Shown here piece by piece: positions 8,727 to 17,348 of a stretch of DNA of 64,000 bases. The notes under the pieces are model-generated. The model was given only the letters and a program-made list of their open reading frames with translations, made no database searches and was not told the DNA's origin. Numbering within the stretch: the stretch's first letter is position 1; the number at the start of each line of letters is the position of its first letter. Both the position numbers and the translations under genes were made by a program. Origin of the DNA: Tistrella mobilis KA081020-065 (lineage in GTDB: Bacteria > Pseudomonadota > Alphaproteobacteria > Tistrellales > Tistrellaceae); the NCBI RefSeq assembly GCF_000264455.2, contig NC_017956.1, positions 3,330,001 to 3,394,000 on the forward strand, written 5' to 3'.

Positions 8727-9743
8727 TCAGTCGAGCGCAGGCGCGGGCCATGACGGATCGAGGCGCGGCGGCTCCGCCGGGCCGAGGGGCACCACCCGGG
8801 TCGGGTTGATGGTCGTATGGCTCCAGTAATAGTGCCAGCGGATATGGGCATCGTCGACCGTCTCGCGGATCGCCGGCACCGCCAGCAGCCGGGCGGTGAG
8901 CGCGGTCAGCATCGGATAATCGGCGATGCGGCGCAGGTTGCACTTGAAATGCCCGTGATAGACCGGGTCGAAGCGCACCAGCGTGGTGAACAGGCGCAGA
9001 TCCGCCTCGGTCATCCGGCCGCCGACCAGCCAGCCCTGCCCGTCGGCCAGCCGGGCTTCCATGCGATCCAGCGCCTCGAACAGAGGCACCACCGCCGCCT
9101 CATAGGCAGCCTGGGTGGTGGCGAAGCCCGCCTTGTAGACGCCGTTGTTGATCCGGTCATAGACATCGGCATTGACCGCGTCGATCTCGTCGCGCAGCTC
9201 GTCCGGGCAGAGGATCAGGCCGGGATTGCCATGTTTGGGCGCCAGATGGTCGAAGGCGCGGTCGAACATGCGCACGATCTCGGCGCTTTCGTTGTTGACG
9301 ATGGTCCCGCGCAGCTTGTCCCAGAGCACCGGCACGGTCACCCGGCCGCTGTAGTCGGGATTGGCGCGGGCATAGACCTCGTGCAGGGCCCGGTTGCCGA
9401 ACAGCGCATCGCCGGTGGCACCGGCAAAAGGGACGGCCTCGTCGCCCGCTTCGGCGGGCGCGCCGAAGGTCCAGCCGGCACCGCCCATGCGCGGGTCGAC
9501 CACGCTCACCGAAATCGCCCCCTCCAGCCGCTTCAGCCGCCGCCAGATCAGCGTGCGATGCGCCCAGGGACAGGCGAGCGAGACATAAAGATGGTAGCGC
9601 CCGGGCTCGGCCGGCAGGCCCTCGCCACCGGGTTCGGTCGCAAGCCGGTCGCGGAAACGGCTGGCTTCGCGTTCGAAGCGGCCGCCGGTCTTTGCGGTGT
9701 CGTACCAGCGGTCGTGCCAGACGCCGTCGATCATCACGCCCAT
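8727..9743 (-). CDS. glutathionyl-hydroquinone reductase (Xi-class GST)
   Basis: The 338-residue protein belongs to the Ecm4/YqjG/PcpF family. These enzymes use glutathione to strip glutathione from glutathionyl-hydroquinones, a quinone-recycling step. The catalytic Cys58 sits in ACPWAHR, the family signature; the later GWTFG and the NNESAEIVRMFD glutathione-binding segment also fit. The C-terminal helical domain (about 190-330) has the long form typical of the family. The ATG at 9743 has GGGGAGA in front of it; the open frame upstream is not needed. It lies downstream of wrbA on the same strand, behind a hairpin at 9781-9810. Both proteins act on quinones, so a shared stress role is likely. 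Confidence 0.92.
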   Translation of the reverse strand: MGVMIDGVWHDRWYDTAKTGGRFEREASRFRDRLATEPGGEGLPAEPGRYHLYVSLACPWAHRTLIWRRLKRLEGAISVSVVDPRMGGAGWTFGAPAEAGDEAVPFAGATGDALFGNRALHEVYARANPDYSGRVTVPVLWDKLRGTIVNNESAEIVRMFDRAFDHLAPKHGNPGLILCPDELRDEIDAVNADVYDRINNGVYKAGFATTQAAYEAAVVPLFEALDRMEARLADGQGWLVGGRMTEADLRLFTTLVRFDPVYHGHFKCNLRRIADYPMLTALTARLLAVPAIRETVDDAHIRWHYYWSHTTINPTRVVPLGPAEPPRLDPSWPAPALD

Positions 9744-9780
9744 GAGCGGTCTCCCCGGGGATGGCTGAAGGTTGAAGGAA

Positions 9781-9810
9781 CCGCCGCCTGCGGAACGGCA
9801 CAGGCGGCGG
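9781..9810 (-). terminator. hairpin between wrbA and the glutathionyl-hydroquinone reductase gene
   Basis: A perfect 10-bp stem (CCGCCGCCTG / CAGGCGGCGG) closes a 10-base loop and is followed on the minus strand by TTCCTTC. It lies 20 bases after the wrbA stop and probably ends most wrbA transcripts. Confidence 0.6.
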
Positions 9811-9829
9811 CGCAACGGTCAGGCAGGCA

Positions 9830-10435
9830 TCAGCCGGCGGCCAGCTTCTTCGCGATGCCGGCGACGTGGCGGCCCTGGGCGCGGGCGGTGGAGAGTTCCT
9901 TTTCGCTCGGCGTCCGGCTGCCGTCGGGGCCGGCGATGGTGCCGGCGCCATAGGGGCTGCCACCCCTCACTTCCGAGATATCGGCCAGCTCGGGCGCCAC
10001 CGCATAGGGCAGGCCGACGATGACCATGCCGTGATGGGCAAGCGTCGGCCACAGCGTCAGCGCGGTCGATTCGTTGCCGCCACCGGTACCGGTCGACACG
10101 AACACGCTGCCGACCTTGCCGAGCAGCTTGCCCTGGGCCCAGAGGCCGCCGGTCTGGTCGAGGAAATTGCGCATCTGCGAGGCGACATTGCCGAAACGGG
10201 TCGGCGCGCCGAAGATGATCGCGTCGTAATCCGCGAGCTCGGCGGGAGAGGCCACTTCGGCCGCCTGATCGAGCTTGGCACCGGCCTTTTCTGCCACGTC
10301 TCGCGGCATCAGCTCGGGCACCCGCTTCACGGTCACCTCGACTCCGTCCACCTCGGCGGCGCCGGCGGCCACGGCGCCGGCCATGGTCTCGATGTGGCCA
10401 TACGTGCTGTAGTAGAGAACCAGAACCTTGGTCAT
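9830..10435 (-). CDS. wrbA: NAD(P)H:quinone oxidoreductase, WrbA family
   Basis: This FMN flavodoxin-like enzyme reduces quinones by two electrons and so avoids semiquinone radicals. The 201-residue protein starts [15 protein letters not shown], the FMN phosphate-binding loop. It has the [18 protein letters not shown] segment near residue 77 and the [10 protein letters not shown] segment, all diagnostic of WrbA. Two in-frame ATGs lie nine bases apart; GGGA is correctly spaced only for the second (10435). It is divergent from a LysR-type regulator with 156 bases between the two starts, the usual arrangement for a regulator and its target. Confidence 0.94.
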   Translation of the reverse strand: MTKVLVLYYSTYGHIETMAGAVAAGAAEVDGVEVTVKRVPELMPRDVAEKAGAKLDQAAEVASPAELADYDAIIFGAPTRFGNVASQMRNFLDQTGGLWAQGKLLGKVGSVFVSTGTGGGNESTALTLWPTLAHHGMVIVGLPYAVAPELADISEVRGGSPYGAGTIAGPDGSRTPSEKELSTARAQGRHVAGIAKKLAAG

Positions 10436-10523
10436 CGCCGTCATTCCCGGTTGATGAGGATGTCGGGGGTGGCCTGCAGGAGGCCCCGCCCCCGTCGTCC
10501 CCTCAAATGTAGCACTGGCGGTT

Positions 10524-10540
10524 TTGCGCACCACCGGCAA
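10524..10540. promoter_or_regulatory. dyad in the wrbA / LysR intergenic region
   Basis: TTGC, nine bases, then GCAA forms an inverted repeat in the 156-base divergent region. LysR regulators bind interrupted dyads in such places. This is one candidate site; no second site is obvious. Confidence 0.25.
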
Positions 10541-10591
10541 CAATGGAAATGAATTGTCAGCCTGAGGGAAACGGTGCGCGATGAGGGCGGC

Positions 10592-11506
10592 ATGGACCAT
10601 CTGACCAGCATGGCGGTCTTTGCGCGGGTGGTGGAGGCGCAGAGCTTCTCGTCCGCCGCCCGGACGCTGGGCCTGTCGAAATCCGCCGTCTCCAAGCATA
10701 TCGGCCGGCTGGAGGACAGGCTGGGTGCGCGGCTGCTGAACCGCACCACCCGCCGGCTCAGCCTCACCGAGATGGGCGAGGTCTATTATCGCCATTGCGC
10801 CCGCATCCTGCGCGAGGCGGAGGAGGCGGATCTGGAGGTCGGCCGCCTGCAGGACGAGCCGCGCGGCACACTGCGCATCAATGCGCCGATGTCCTTCGGC
10901 CTGCTGCATCTGGCCCCCTGCCTGCCCGGCTTCATGGAAGCCCACCCCCATGTCCGGGTCGAGGTCTCGCTCGACGACCGTTTCGTCGATGTGGTCGAGG
11001 AAGGCTATGACCTGGTGGTCCGCATCGGCAATCTGGCCGACAGCAGCCTGATCGCCCGCAAGCTGGCGGAAAGCCGGACGATGATCGTCGCCACCCCGGC
11101 CTATTGGAACGCCCATGGCCGGCCCCGCCATCCGCGCGATCTCTCCCGGCACAACTGCCTGGAATATGCCTATCTCTCCACCCGCAACGAATGGCGCTTC
11201 CGCGCTGCCGACGGCGGCGAGACCCTCGCCGTCCGGATCTCAGGAACCCTGAACGCCAATAACGGCCAGATCCTGTGCGACGCCGCCCTTGCCGGTACCG
11301 GCGTCGCCCGCCTGCCCGCCTTCATCATCGGCACGGATGTCGCCGCGGGGCGTCTTGAAGCAGTGCTCACGGAATTCGCACCGCCCCCCGTCGATATCTA
11401 CGCGGTATATCCACATAACCGGCATCTGTCGGCAAAGGTCCGTGCCTTCATCGATCATTACGTCGACTGGCTGCGCCAGCGGCGCCAGGAGATGCCTTTC
11501 TCCTGA
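10592..11506 (+). CDS. LysR-family transcriptional regulator
   Basis: The 304-residue protein has an N-terminal winged helix-turn-helix (residues 1-60, with [24 protein letters not shown]) and a C-terminal substrate-binding domain beginning [14 protein letters not shown] near residue 88. It is close to the AaeR/DsdC-like branch common in proteobacteria. Two starts are possible: GTG at 10574 and ATG at 10592. The ATG gives the usual [10 protein letters not shown] opening and is preceded by GAGGG. It is divergent from wrbA and so probably controls wrbA and itself, perhaps in response to quinones or other electrophiles. The effector cannot be read from the sequence. Confidence 0.9.
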   Translation: MDHLTSMAVFARVVEAQSFSSAARTLGLSKSAVSKHIGRLEDRLGARLLNRTTRRLSLTEMGEVYYRHCARILREAEEADLEVGRLQDEPRGTLRINAPMSFGLLHLAPCLPGFMEAHPHVRVEVSLDDRFVDVVEEGYDLVVRIGNLADSSLIARKLAESRTMIVATPAYWNAHGRPRHPRDLSRHNCLEYAYLSTRNEWRFRAADGGETLAVRISGTLNANNGQILCDAALAGTGVARLPAFIIGTDVAAGRLEAVLTEFAPPPVDIYAVYPHNRHLSAKVRAFIDHYVDWLRQRRQEMPFS

Positions 11507-11542
11507 GACCGCGGGGCAAGCCACCCGAGGAGCCTACCTCCG

Positions 11543-11980
11543 ATGCCTCTGGACGATAGTTCGCTCGCGCCCGAGCTGTTCGACCTCCCGGCCTTCAGCG
11601 GCGACCGCAAGCCCGGCTGGTGCCTGGCCGCCCCCGAGGGCACGCTCCGCGTGCGACCGCACATCCCGACCGGGCCGCTTCAGGCGGGGCCCGACCGTCT
11701 GCTCGCCGCCATGGCGCGCTGCGTGCGGGCGCAGCCGCGCAGCCGCATCCTGGCCGCCGATACCACGCTTTACCGGATCGACGCCATCCAGCGCACACGG
11801 TTCTGCCGCTTCACCGACGACATCTCGCTCTGGGCCATGCCGGTGCCGATGCCAGACGGCCGCATCGCGGCAGCACCGGTGATCCTGTCGCGATCCCGCA
11901 TCGGCCGCTGGGACATGGGCACCAACCGCCGCCGGGTGGAATGCTGGCTGGCCACGATGCTCGGCTTCTGCGGCGGCTGA
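11543..11980 (+). CDS. DUF1499 family protein
   Basis: The 145-residue protein carries a DUF1499 domain, recognised by YRIDAIQRTRFCRFTDDISLW (about residues 73-93) and the C-terminal block RSRIGRWDMGTNRRRVECW. The family is widespread in proteobacteria and has no established function. GAGGAG lies nine bases before the ATG. It starts 36 bases after the LysR gene and may be co-transcribed with it. There is no signal peptide, although family members are often membrane-linked. The family assignment is good; the role is unknown. Confidence 0.82.
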   Translation: MPLDDSSLAPELFDLPAFSGDRKPGWCLAAPEGTLRVRPHIPTGPLQAGPDRLLAAMARCVRAQPRSRILAADTTLYRIDAIQRTRFCRFTDDISLWAMPVPMPDGRIAAAPVILSRSRIGRWDMGTNRRRVECWLATMLGFCGG

Positions 11981-12080
11981 AGATCAGCATCGGTCATCAT
12001 CGGATCAGGCCATTGAATTGGCCGCACCGGCAGTCACCATGGTTGGCTGGGGCATTCCCATCTTCGACCGGAGGCCGATC

Positions 12081-12911
12081 ATGCGTCACAACCTGCCGCT
12101 CTGCCGTCGCTTCGACCATCCCGCCGGCACCATCGCCTGGGACCGTTTCGGAGAGACCGGGCCGGATCTCGTCCTCATCCACGGCACCCCGTTCAACGCA
12201 GCGGTCTGGGCACCGGTCGCCGCAGCACTCGCACCGCGGGCCCGGGTGCATCTGCTCGATCTGGCCGGCTATGGCCAGTCGCGGGTGCCCGCCGGATCGG
12301 ATGTCTCGCTCCATGTGCAGGACCGGATCCTGGCCGACTGGGTGGCCCATCTGACCCTCGACGGACCGCCGCTGGTCGTCGCCCATGACTTCGGCGGTGC
12401 GACCGCGCTCCGCGCCCATCTGCTCCGCGGGCTGGAGATGGCGGGGCTGATCCTGGCCGATGCGGTGATGCTCCGGCCCTGGGGCTCCCCCTTCGTCACC
12501 CATGTCCGCGACCATGAGGCGGCCTTCGCCGGCCTGCCCGATCATCTGCACCGGGCGCTGGTGGCGGCCTATGTGGCGGAGGCCGCTCACCGGCCGATCC
12601 CGGACGACATCCTGGCCGACATCCTGGATGCCTGGGGAGATGCCGATGGCCGCCGGGCCTTCTATGCCCAGATCGCGCAGATGGATCCGGCCGCGACCGA
12701 CGAGGCCGTGCCGCATCTGAGCCGTCTGCGCTGCCCGGCCCAAGTGCTGTGGGGGCTGGAGGATCGCTGGCTGCCGGCTGCGCAGGGGCGCGATCTGGCC
12801 CGGGCCATCGGCTGCGGCTTCACCGGCATCGCGGGTGCCGGCCATCTGGTGCAGACCGACGCCCCGGCGGTGCTGGTGGCGGCGATCCTGGACAGGCTCG
12901 CCGCCGGCTGA
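12081..12911 (+). CDS. alpha/beta hydrolase with Asp nucleophile (dehalogenase/epoxide-hydrolase-like)
   Basis: The 276-residue protein has an alpha/beta hydrolase fold: oxyanion segment IHGTPFN (33-39), nucleophile elbow AHDFGG with Asp103, acid Asp228 in GLEDRW, and base His255 in GAGHLVQTD. An Asp rather than Ser nucleophile is typical of haloalkane or haloacetate dehalogenases and epoxide hydrolases, whereas esterases carry GxSxG. A cap domain covers about residues 130-205. I chose the ATG at 12081 because GGAGG (12070-12074) precedes it; the frame also opens at 12018. It is convergent with the glutamate-synthase-like gene, with 12 bases between the stops. The substrate is unknown. Confidence 0.82.
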   Translation: MRHNLPLCRRFDHPAGTIAWDRFGETGPDLVLIHGTPFNAAVWAPVAAALAPRARVHLLDLAGYGQSRVPAGSDVSLHVQDRILADWVAHLTLDGPPLVVAHDFGGATALRAHLLRGLEMAGLILADAVMLRPWGSPFVTHVRDHEAAFAGLPDHLHRALVAAYVAEAAHRPIPDDILADILDAWGDADGRRAFYAQIAQMDPAATDEAVPHLSRLRCPAQVLWGLEDRWLPAAQGRDLARAIGCGFTGIAGAGHLVQTDAPAVLVAAILDRLAAG

Positions 12912-12923
12912 TGCCGTCCCGCT

Positions 12924-14576
12924 TCAGGCGGCGCGGCGCGGCGCAAAACTCGCAGGATCCGCCGCCGCCCAGTCCGAGGCATAGGGTGTGGCATCCGGCG
13001 CATCGATCAGCGCACCGGGGGTCAGGAAGGGATAAAGCCGGTCCATCGGCACGATCTCGTTGGGGGAACGCCGGTGCAGCAGATGGCGCGGTTCCAGGTC
13101 GGAAGGATGGTCCAGCCCGGCCGCGGCGACCAGTTCCGCCAGGGCATGCACCGTGCGCGACTGGAAGCGGCGCACCCGCTCGGCCTTGTCCTCGACCACC
13201 AGCCCTTTCTGACGATCCGGATCCTGGGTCGCAACGCCGGTCGGGCAGCGCCCGGTGTGGCACTTCACCGACTGCACGCAGCCGATCGAGAACATGAAGG
13301 CCCGGGCGGCGTTGCACCAGTCGGCACCGGTCGCAAGCGCCGCGGCGATGTCGAAGGCGCTGACCATCTTGCCGGCGGCGCCGATGCGCACATGCGGATG
13401 CAGGGCCGCACCGACCAGGGCATTGCGCACCAGCACCAGCCCTTCGCGCAGCGGCAGGCCCAGATGGTCCGAGAATTCCCGCGGCGCCGCGCCGGTCCCG
13501 CCTTCGGCGCCGTCGACCACGATGAAATCGAGCAGAATGCCGGTGCTGCGCATCGCCTTGACGATGGCGAAGACCTCGTGCGGCTGGCCGACACAGAGCT
13601 TGATCCCCACCGGCTTGCCGCCCGACAGCTCCCGCAGCCGGGCCACGAAATGCATCATGCCTTCGGGGTCGTCGAAGGCGGAATGCCGCGCTGGCGAGAT
13701 GCAGTCGACGCCTTCCGGCACCTTGCGGGTGGCAGCGATTTCGGCCGTCACCTTCGGCCCGGGCAGCATGCCGCCATGGCCGGGCTTGGCGCCCTGGCTC
13801 AGCTTGATTTCGATCATCTTCACCTGATCGAGCCGGGCGGTCTCGGCAAAGAGGTCGGGATCGAAGCGGCCATGTTCGTCACGGCAGCCGAAATAACCCG
13901 ACCCCAGCTCCCAGACCAGATCGCCGCCATGCATGCGGTGATAGGGGCTGAGCCCGCCCTCGCCGGTGTCGTGATAGAAGCCGCCGCGGGCAGCGCCCAG
14001 GTTCAGGGCCTCGATCGCACGCGCGCTGAGCGAGCCGAAGCTCATGGCCGAGATATTAAGCACCTGGGCGTGATAGGGCTTCGTGCATTGCGGCCCGCCC
14101 ACCTTCACGCGGAAGGGTTCCGTCGCGACCGGGTGGGGGGCGATGGAGTGCACGATCGCCTCGTAGCGGGGGGCGTAGACGTCGAGCTGGGTGCCGAGCG
14201 GCTGGGCGTCCTCGTCACCCTTGGCGCGCTCGTAGACCAGGCTGCGGGCAAGCCGGTCATAGGGACGACCTTCCAGATCGTCTTCCACGATGTACTGGCG
14301 CAGATAGGGCCGGAGCGCCTCGAACGCCCAGCGCAGATGACCGACCACCGGATAATTCCGGCGGATCGCATGCCGATCCTGGCCGAGATCGACGATGCCG
14401 AGCACCACCAGCGGGACCAGCACCACCAGCGCCCACAGGAGCTCCGCCTCGACCGTAACCCCCAGGATCAGACACAGCAGGGTGGCGAGGGTGATCAGGA
14501 TGAAGGTGCCGTGCCGGATCGCCCGGTCGAGGGGGATGCTGCGCTCGGCCCCGCCGATTTCGGTCTTCGCGGTCAT
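12924..14576 (-). CDS. membrane-anchored FMN-binding glutamate-synthase-like protein
   Basis: The 550-residue protein carries the FMN-binding glutamate synthase domain (residues about 130-500) found in GltB. Recognisable segments are NISAMSFGSLS, the loop with QGAKPGHGGMLP, VDGAEGGTGAAPREF and the Cys-rich stretch CVQSVKCHTGRCPTGVATQ, which in GltB holds the 3Fe-4S cluster. It lacks the glutaminase and C-terminal beta-helix domains, so it is not a classical GOGAT. Two hydrophobic helices (about 24-44 and 47-65) anchor the N-terminus. The reaction of these stand-alone proteins is unclear. Its ATG overlaps the DapB-like stop by four bases (ATGA), so the two are translationally coupled. Confidence 0.88.
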   Translation of the reverse strand: MTAKTEIGGAERSIPLDRAIRHGTFILITLATLLCLILGVTVEAELLWALVVLVPLVVLGIVDLGQDRHAIRRNYPVVGHLRWAFEALRPYLRQYIVEDDLEGRPYDRLARSLVYERAKGDEDAQPLGTQLDVYAPRYEAIVHSIAPHPVATEPFRVKVGGPQCTKPYHAQVLNISAMSFGSLSARAIEALNLGAARGGFYHDTGEGGLSPYHRMHGGDLVWELGSGYFGCRDEHGRFDPDLFAETARLDQVKMIEIKLSQGAKPGHGGMLPGPKVTAEIAATRKVPEGVDCISPARHSAFDDPEGMMHFVARLRELSGGKPVGIKLCVGQPHEVFAIVKAMRSTGILLDFIVVDGAEGGTGAAPREFSDHLGLPLREGLVLVRNALVGAALHPHVRIGAAGKMVSAFDIAAALATGADWCNAARAFMFSIGCVQSVKCHTGRCPTGVATQDPDRQKGLVVEDKAERVRRFQSRTVHALAELVAAAGLDHPSDLEPRHLLHRRSPNEIVPMDRLYPFLTPGALIDAPDATPYASDWAAADPASFAPRRAA

Positions 14577-15433
14577 GCCGGCGCCCCCGCCGCCGCGTCA
14601 TCTGGACCGAAGAGCAGCACATCGAGGCCACGCACCAGCCCGGTCACCCCAGCCACCTTGCGGATCGCGAGCAGGGTCCCGTCGACATAGGCCTTGGCAT
14701 CCTTGCCGGCATCGTGAGAGATCACCAGCCGCGCGCCGGCGACGGCGAAATGGGCATCGATCGAGGCGGCATAGCTGGGCAGGCGCAATGAATGCACCTG
14801 AACCCCGCCGATCGTGCCGCCGCGCAGCGCCGGATCGCCCAGCACCTTGCCGGGGGCCACCGGCACGGTGCCCTGGGGCATCTCGGGCCGCGCAACCCGT
14901 CCCAGCCGCTCGGCCAGTTCCCGCGCGGTACCCGACGGGGCATCCGGCTTGGCGGGACCTGCGATCTCCACCACCTCCACATGCGGGATATAACGGGCGG
15001 CGATCAGCGAGAAGCGGGTGGCGAGCGCCGCGGTGATGGCGAAATTGCCGCTGGCAACCACGCCGCGGCCGGCGGCCGTCGCCGCGGCGGCGATCCGCTC
15101 ATAGGCCGCCGCATCCAGGCCAGAGGTGCCGATCACCACATGGACACCCCGTGCCAGCGCCGCCTCGGCATGGCCGGCGACGGCCGATGGATGGGTGTAG
15201 TCGACCAGAACGTCGATCCCGCCTGCGGCAAGGACCGTTTCGACATCCGCCGCGACCTCCACCCCGGGCAGGGCCCCCGGCACCAGTTCGTCCAGCCTGC
15301 GGCCGGCGGCGGAGCGGGCGATGCCGCCGACGAGGTCGAGATCGGCGGCAACGGCGACCGCGCGGGCGATCTCGCCGCCGGTCCAGCCGGTGACACCGGC
15401 GACACAGACACGGAGCGGGGTGGTGACGGTCAT
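14573..15433 (-). CDS. DapB-like dihydrodipicolinate reductase homologue with altered active site
   Basis: The 286-residue protein has the two-domain fold of 4-hydroxy-tetrahydrodipicolinate reductase. The NAD-binding loop reads GVTGWTGG, IGTSG lies near residue 102, and the substrate loop KPDAPSGTA spans 162-170. However, the His-His pair that precedes this loop in E. coli DapB (EAHHRHK) is replaced by EIAGPAK. Lys162 is kept, while the catalytic histidine position is Ala158. It may therefore be a paralogue with another substrate rather than the housekeeping DapB. GGAGAGG precedes the ATG at 15433. It heads a two-gene operon with the glutamate-synthase-like gene. I leave the symbol empty because of the missing residues. 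Confidence 0.78.
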   Translation of the reverse strand: MTVTTPLRVCVAGVTGWTGGEIARAVAVAADLDLVGGIARSAAGRRLDELVPGALPGVEVAADVETVLAAGGIDVLVDYTHPSAVAGHAEAALARGVHVVIGTSGLDAAAYERIAAAATAAGRGVVASGNFAITAALATRFSLIAARYIPHVEVVEIAGPAKPDAPSGTARELAERLGRVARPEMPQGTVPVAPGKVLGDPALRGGTIGGVQVHSLRLPSYAASIDAHFAVAGARLVISHDAGKDAKAYVDGTLLAIRKVAGVTGLVRGLDVLLFGPDDAAAGAPA

Positions 15434-15490
15434 GCAGGCCTCTCCATCGGCGGCTGGCGGAAACTCGGCTCCGAGCCTGACCCGTCCGGG

Positions 15491-17128
15491 CTATGGATGC
15501 AAGCCGGTCTCCGGTTTCGCCGCATCAGACGGGTGGGGACCCGGATCGACCGCAAGCGCGCCGTTTATACGCACCACCTGCCCGTCATCGTCGAAACCCG
15601 GAGCCGCGGCACCATGCATCCGCACGATCCGGCCATCGATGCGCAGCAGGCGGAAATCGAGCGCCGACACCGTGCCGCGCCGGGCCCGGCGCAATGCCTC
15701 CCGCACCCGCGGGCGGTCTTCGGCCAGCACCATGGCCTGGAATTGCGGCGCATCGATCGCCCCGTCGGGCGGGCTGTCCAGCCCGAAGGCGGAGAACAGC
15801 TCGTTTGCACACCAGACCCGGGGCGCGCCGATCGGCCAGCTCCAGGACGCAATGCCCGCCAGCGACTGGATCTCGGTCAGGGATCGCAGCCGGTCATCGG
15901 CCCGACGCAGCGCCACCTCGGTTTCGGTGATGTCGTGGATCAGGCCGGTCGAGCGGCCGCCATCAGGCAAGGCTCCACCGACCACGCGCAGATAGCGCGG
16001 CGCCCCGCCACCCGGCGATGGCACCGTCAGCACCATGTCGAGCGCGCTGCGGCGCCCCGCCCCCAGATCAGCCAGCGCCGCGAGCAGCGCCTGGCGTTCC
16101 GGAGCCGCAATCCGTTCGAACAGATCCGCCGTGCCGATCACCCCGATGCCAAGTGCCGGCAAGCCGGGCAGAACGCTGACATGGCGCGTGCGCGCGTCAT
16201 GCTGCCAGACGGCAGCCCGCGCAAGTTCCAGCCCGCGCATGACCGTTGCACCACCCTCTCGGGGGCGCGCATCCGCCGCTTCCTTCCCGCGCGGGGGCGC
16301 CAGCAGCAGAGCCGCAGCTGCCCCGGCCAGCACGCCGATCATCAGACTGGCGCCCAGATTACCCACCAGACCTCCCCAGCCGGCCTCCGCCGGAACGATG
16401 GTACGGGCCGCGATCAGCCGCAGGGGGAAGCCGTCAACCTGCCGCTCCACCAGATCTGCATCGGCAGTGGCCGGACGCCCGCCGGTCACCACGATCCGGC
16501 CGCCCGCCGCATCGGCAAGGCTGATCATGGTGTCGCCGTCCGGTATCAGCTGATCGGTAATCCGCCGGAAGGCGGACCGGCCCAGCAGCATGACCACCAC
16601 GCCCTCGGGCCGCCTGTTCGCGCCGGCTTCCGCCACGTCGATGATCGGACGGCTGAGCACCACACGGTCCCGGTCGGCCGCGATGAACAGCCCGCTCGCC
16701 ATCAACCTTGAAGCCGCTTCGGGTGGGGGTGCAGTCGCATGGTCGTGAGCGGTGACCGCCAGCAGCCCCGAGGGGGCCAGGGGCAGAACCTCCCCCAGCT
16801 GAATCAGAATCCGGCCGGCACCATCAGTTATACGCAGGGTCCCCCCCTCAAGGCCCTGCGTCAGCTGCGGACGAAGCCGGGAGGCGAGGACGTCCTCGTC
16901 GCCCGTGCGGAGCAGGGGCGCAAGCTCCAGCGCCAGACGATCGAGCCTGGCCCCGACGTCACGCAACAGCCCGGTGATCGCAATCTCTGCCGATGCGGCG
17001 TCGCGGCTCAGCTGTCGCGTGGCCTCCGTCACCGCATCCCGCCGCTCACCCTCGACCCGAACGAGCTGGATCAGCGCCAGCCCTATTGCGGCCATCGCGA
17101 ATGTCAGCCCCCAGATCCGTCGATCCAT
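15491..17128 (-). CDS. membrane sensor with periplasmic domain and PAS domains, no output domain
   Basis: A protein of about 545 residues. It has an N-terminal membrane helix, a periplasmic region of about 230 residues that resembles a CACHE/double-PDC sensor (ending before a second helix near VGNLGASLMIGVLAGAAAALLLA), then two cytoplasmic PAS-like segments; the second contains WCANELFSAFG and the PAC-like LRRARRGTVSALDFRLLRIDG. No histidine kinase, GGDEF, EAL or methyl-accepting domain follows. I prefer the ATG at 17128 because AGGAGGT lies eleven bases before it; ATG 17149 and GTG 17182 are alternatives. The gene stands alone between gltA and the DapB-like gene. The ligand and the signalling partner are unknown. 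Confidence 0.75.
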   Translation of the reverse strand: MDRRIWGLTFAMAAIGLALIQLVRVEGERRDAVTEATRQLSRDAASAEIAITGLLRDVGARLDRLALELAPLLRTGDEDVLASRLRPQLTQGLEGGTLRITDGAGRILIQLGEVLPLAPSGLLAVTAHDHATAPPPEAASRLMASGLFIAADRDRVVLSRPIIDVAEAGANRRPEGVVVMLLGRSAFRRITDQLIPDGDTMISLADAAGGRIVVTGGRPATADADLVERQVDGFPLRLIAARTIVPAEAGWGGLVGNLGASLMIGVLAGAAAALLLAPPRGKEAADARPREGGATVMRGLELARAAVWQHDARTRHVSVLPGLPALGIGVIGTADLFERIAAPERQALLAALADLGAGRRSALDMVLTVPSPGGGAPRYLRVVGGALPDGGRSTGLIHDITETEVALRRADDRLRSLTEIQSLAGIASWSWPIGAPRVWCANELFSAFGLDSPPDGAIDAPQFQAMVLAEDRPRVREALRRARRGTVSALDFRLLRIDGRIVRMHGAAAPGFDDDGQVVRINGALAVDPGPHPSDAAKPETGLHP

Positions 17129-17288
17129 TCGCCGGACGACCTCCTGCATCGTTGAGGTCCGTGCATGGCCCTCCCCGATCACAGATTAGCATCGCAGACG
17201 TCGACGCGCGACGGTCGCATTTCGCACGATCACACACGCGCATAACGCGACGTTCACAATCGGAACGCACCGGTCCGCCCGAAACACG

Positions 17289-17319
17289 ACCGCCCCCGGA
17301 CAGTCAGTCCGGGGGCGGT
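17289..17319 (-). terminator. intrinsic terminator of gltA
   Basis: A perfect 13-bp GC-rich stem with a 5-base loop lies 30 bases after the gltA stop on the minus strand, followed by a short TGTTTC. Because the stem is symmetric it could also act on plus-strand transcription. Confidence 0.75.
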
Positions 17320-17348
17320 GCAGTCGGTCGGATTCGATGCTGGTCGGA

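Noticed and set aside
6801-8753. A 650-residue plus-strand open frame
   Set aside because: It is the antisense shadow of dppA, with biased low-complexity composition (Val, Leu, His, Arg).
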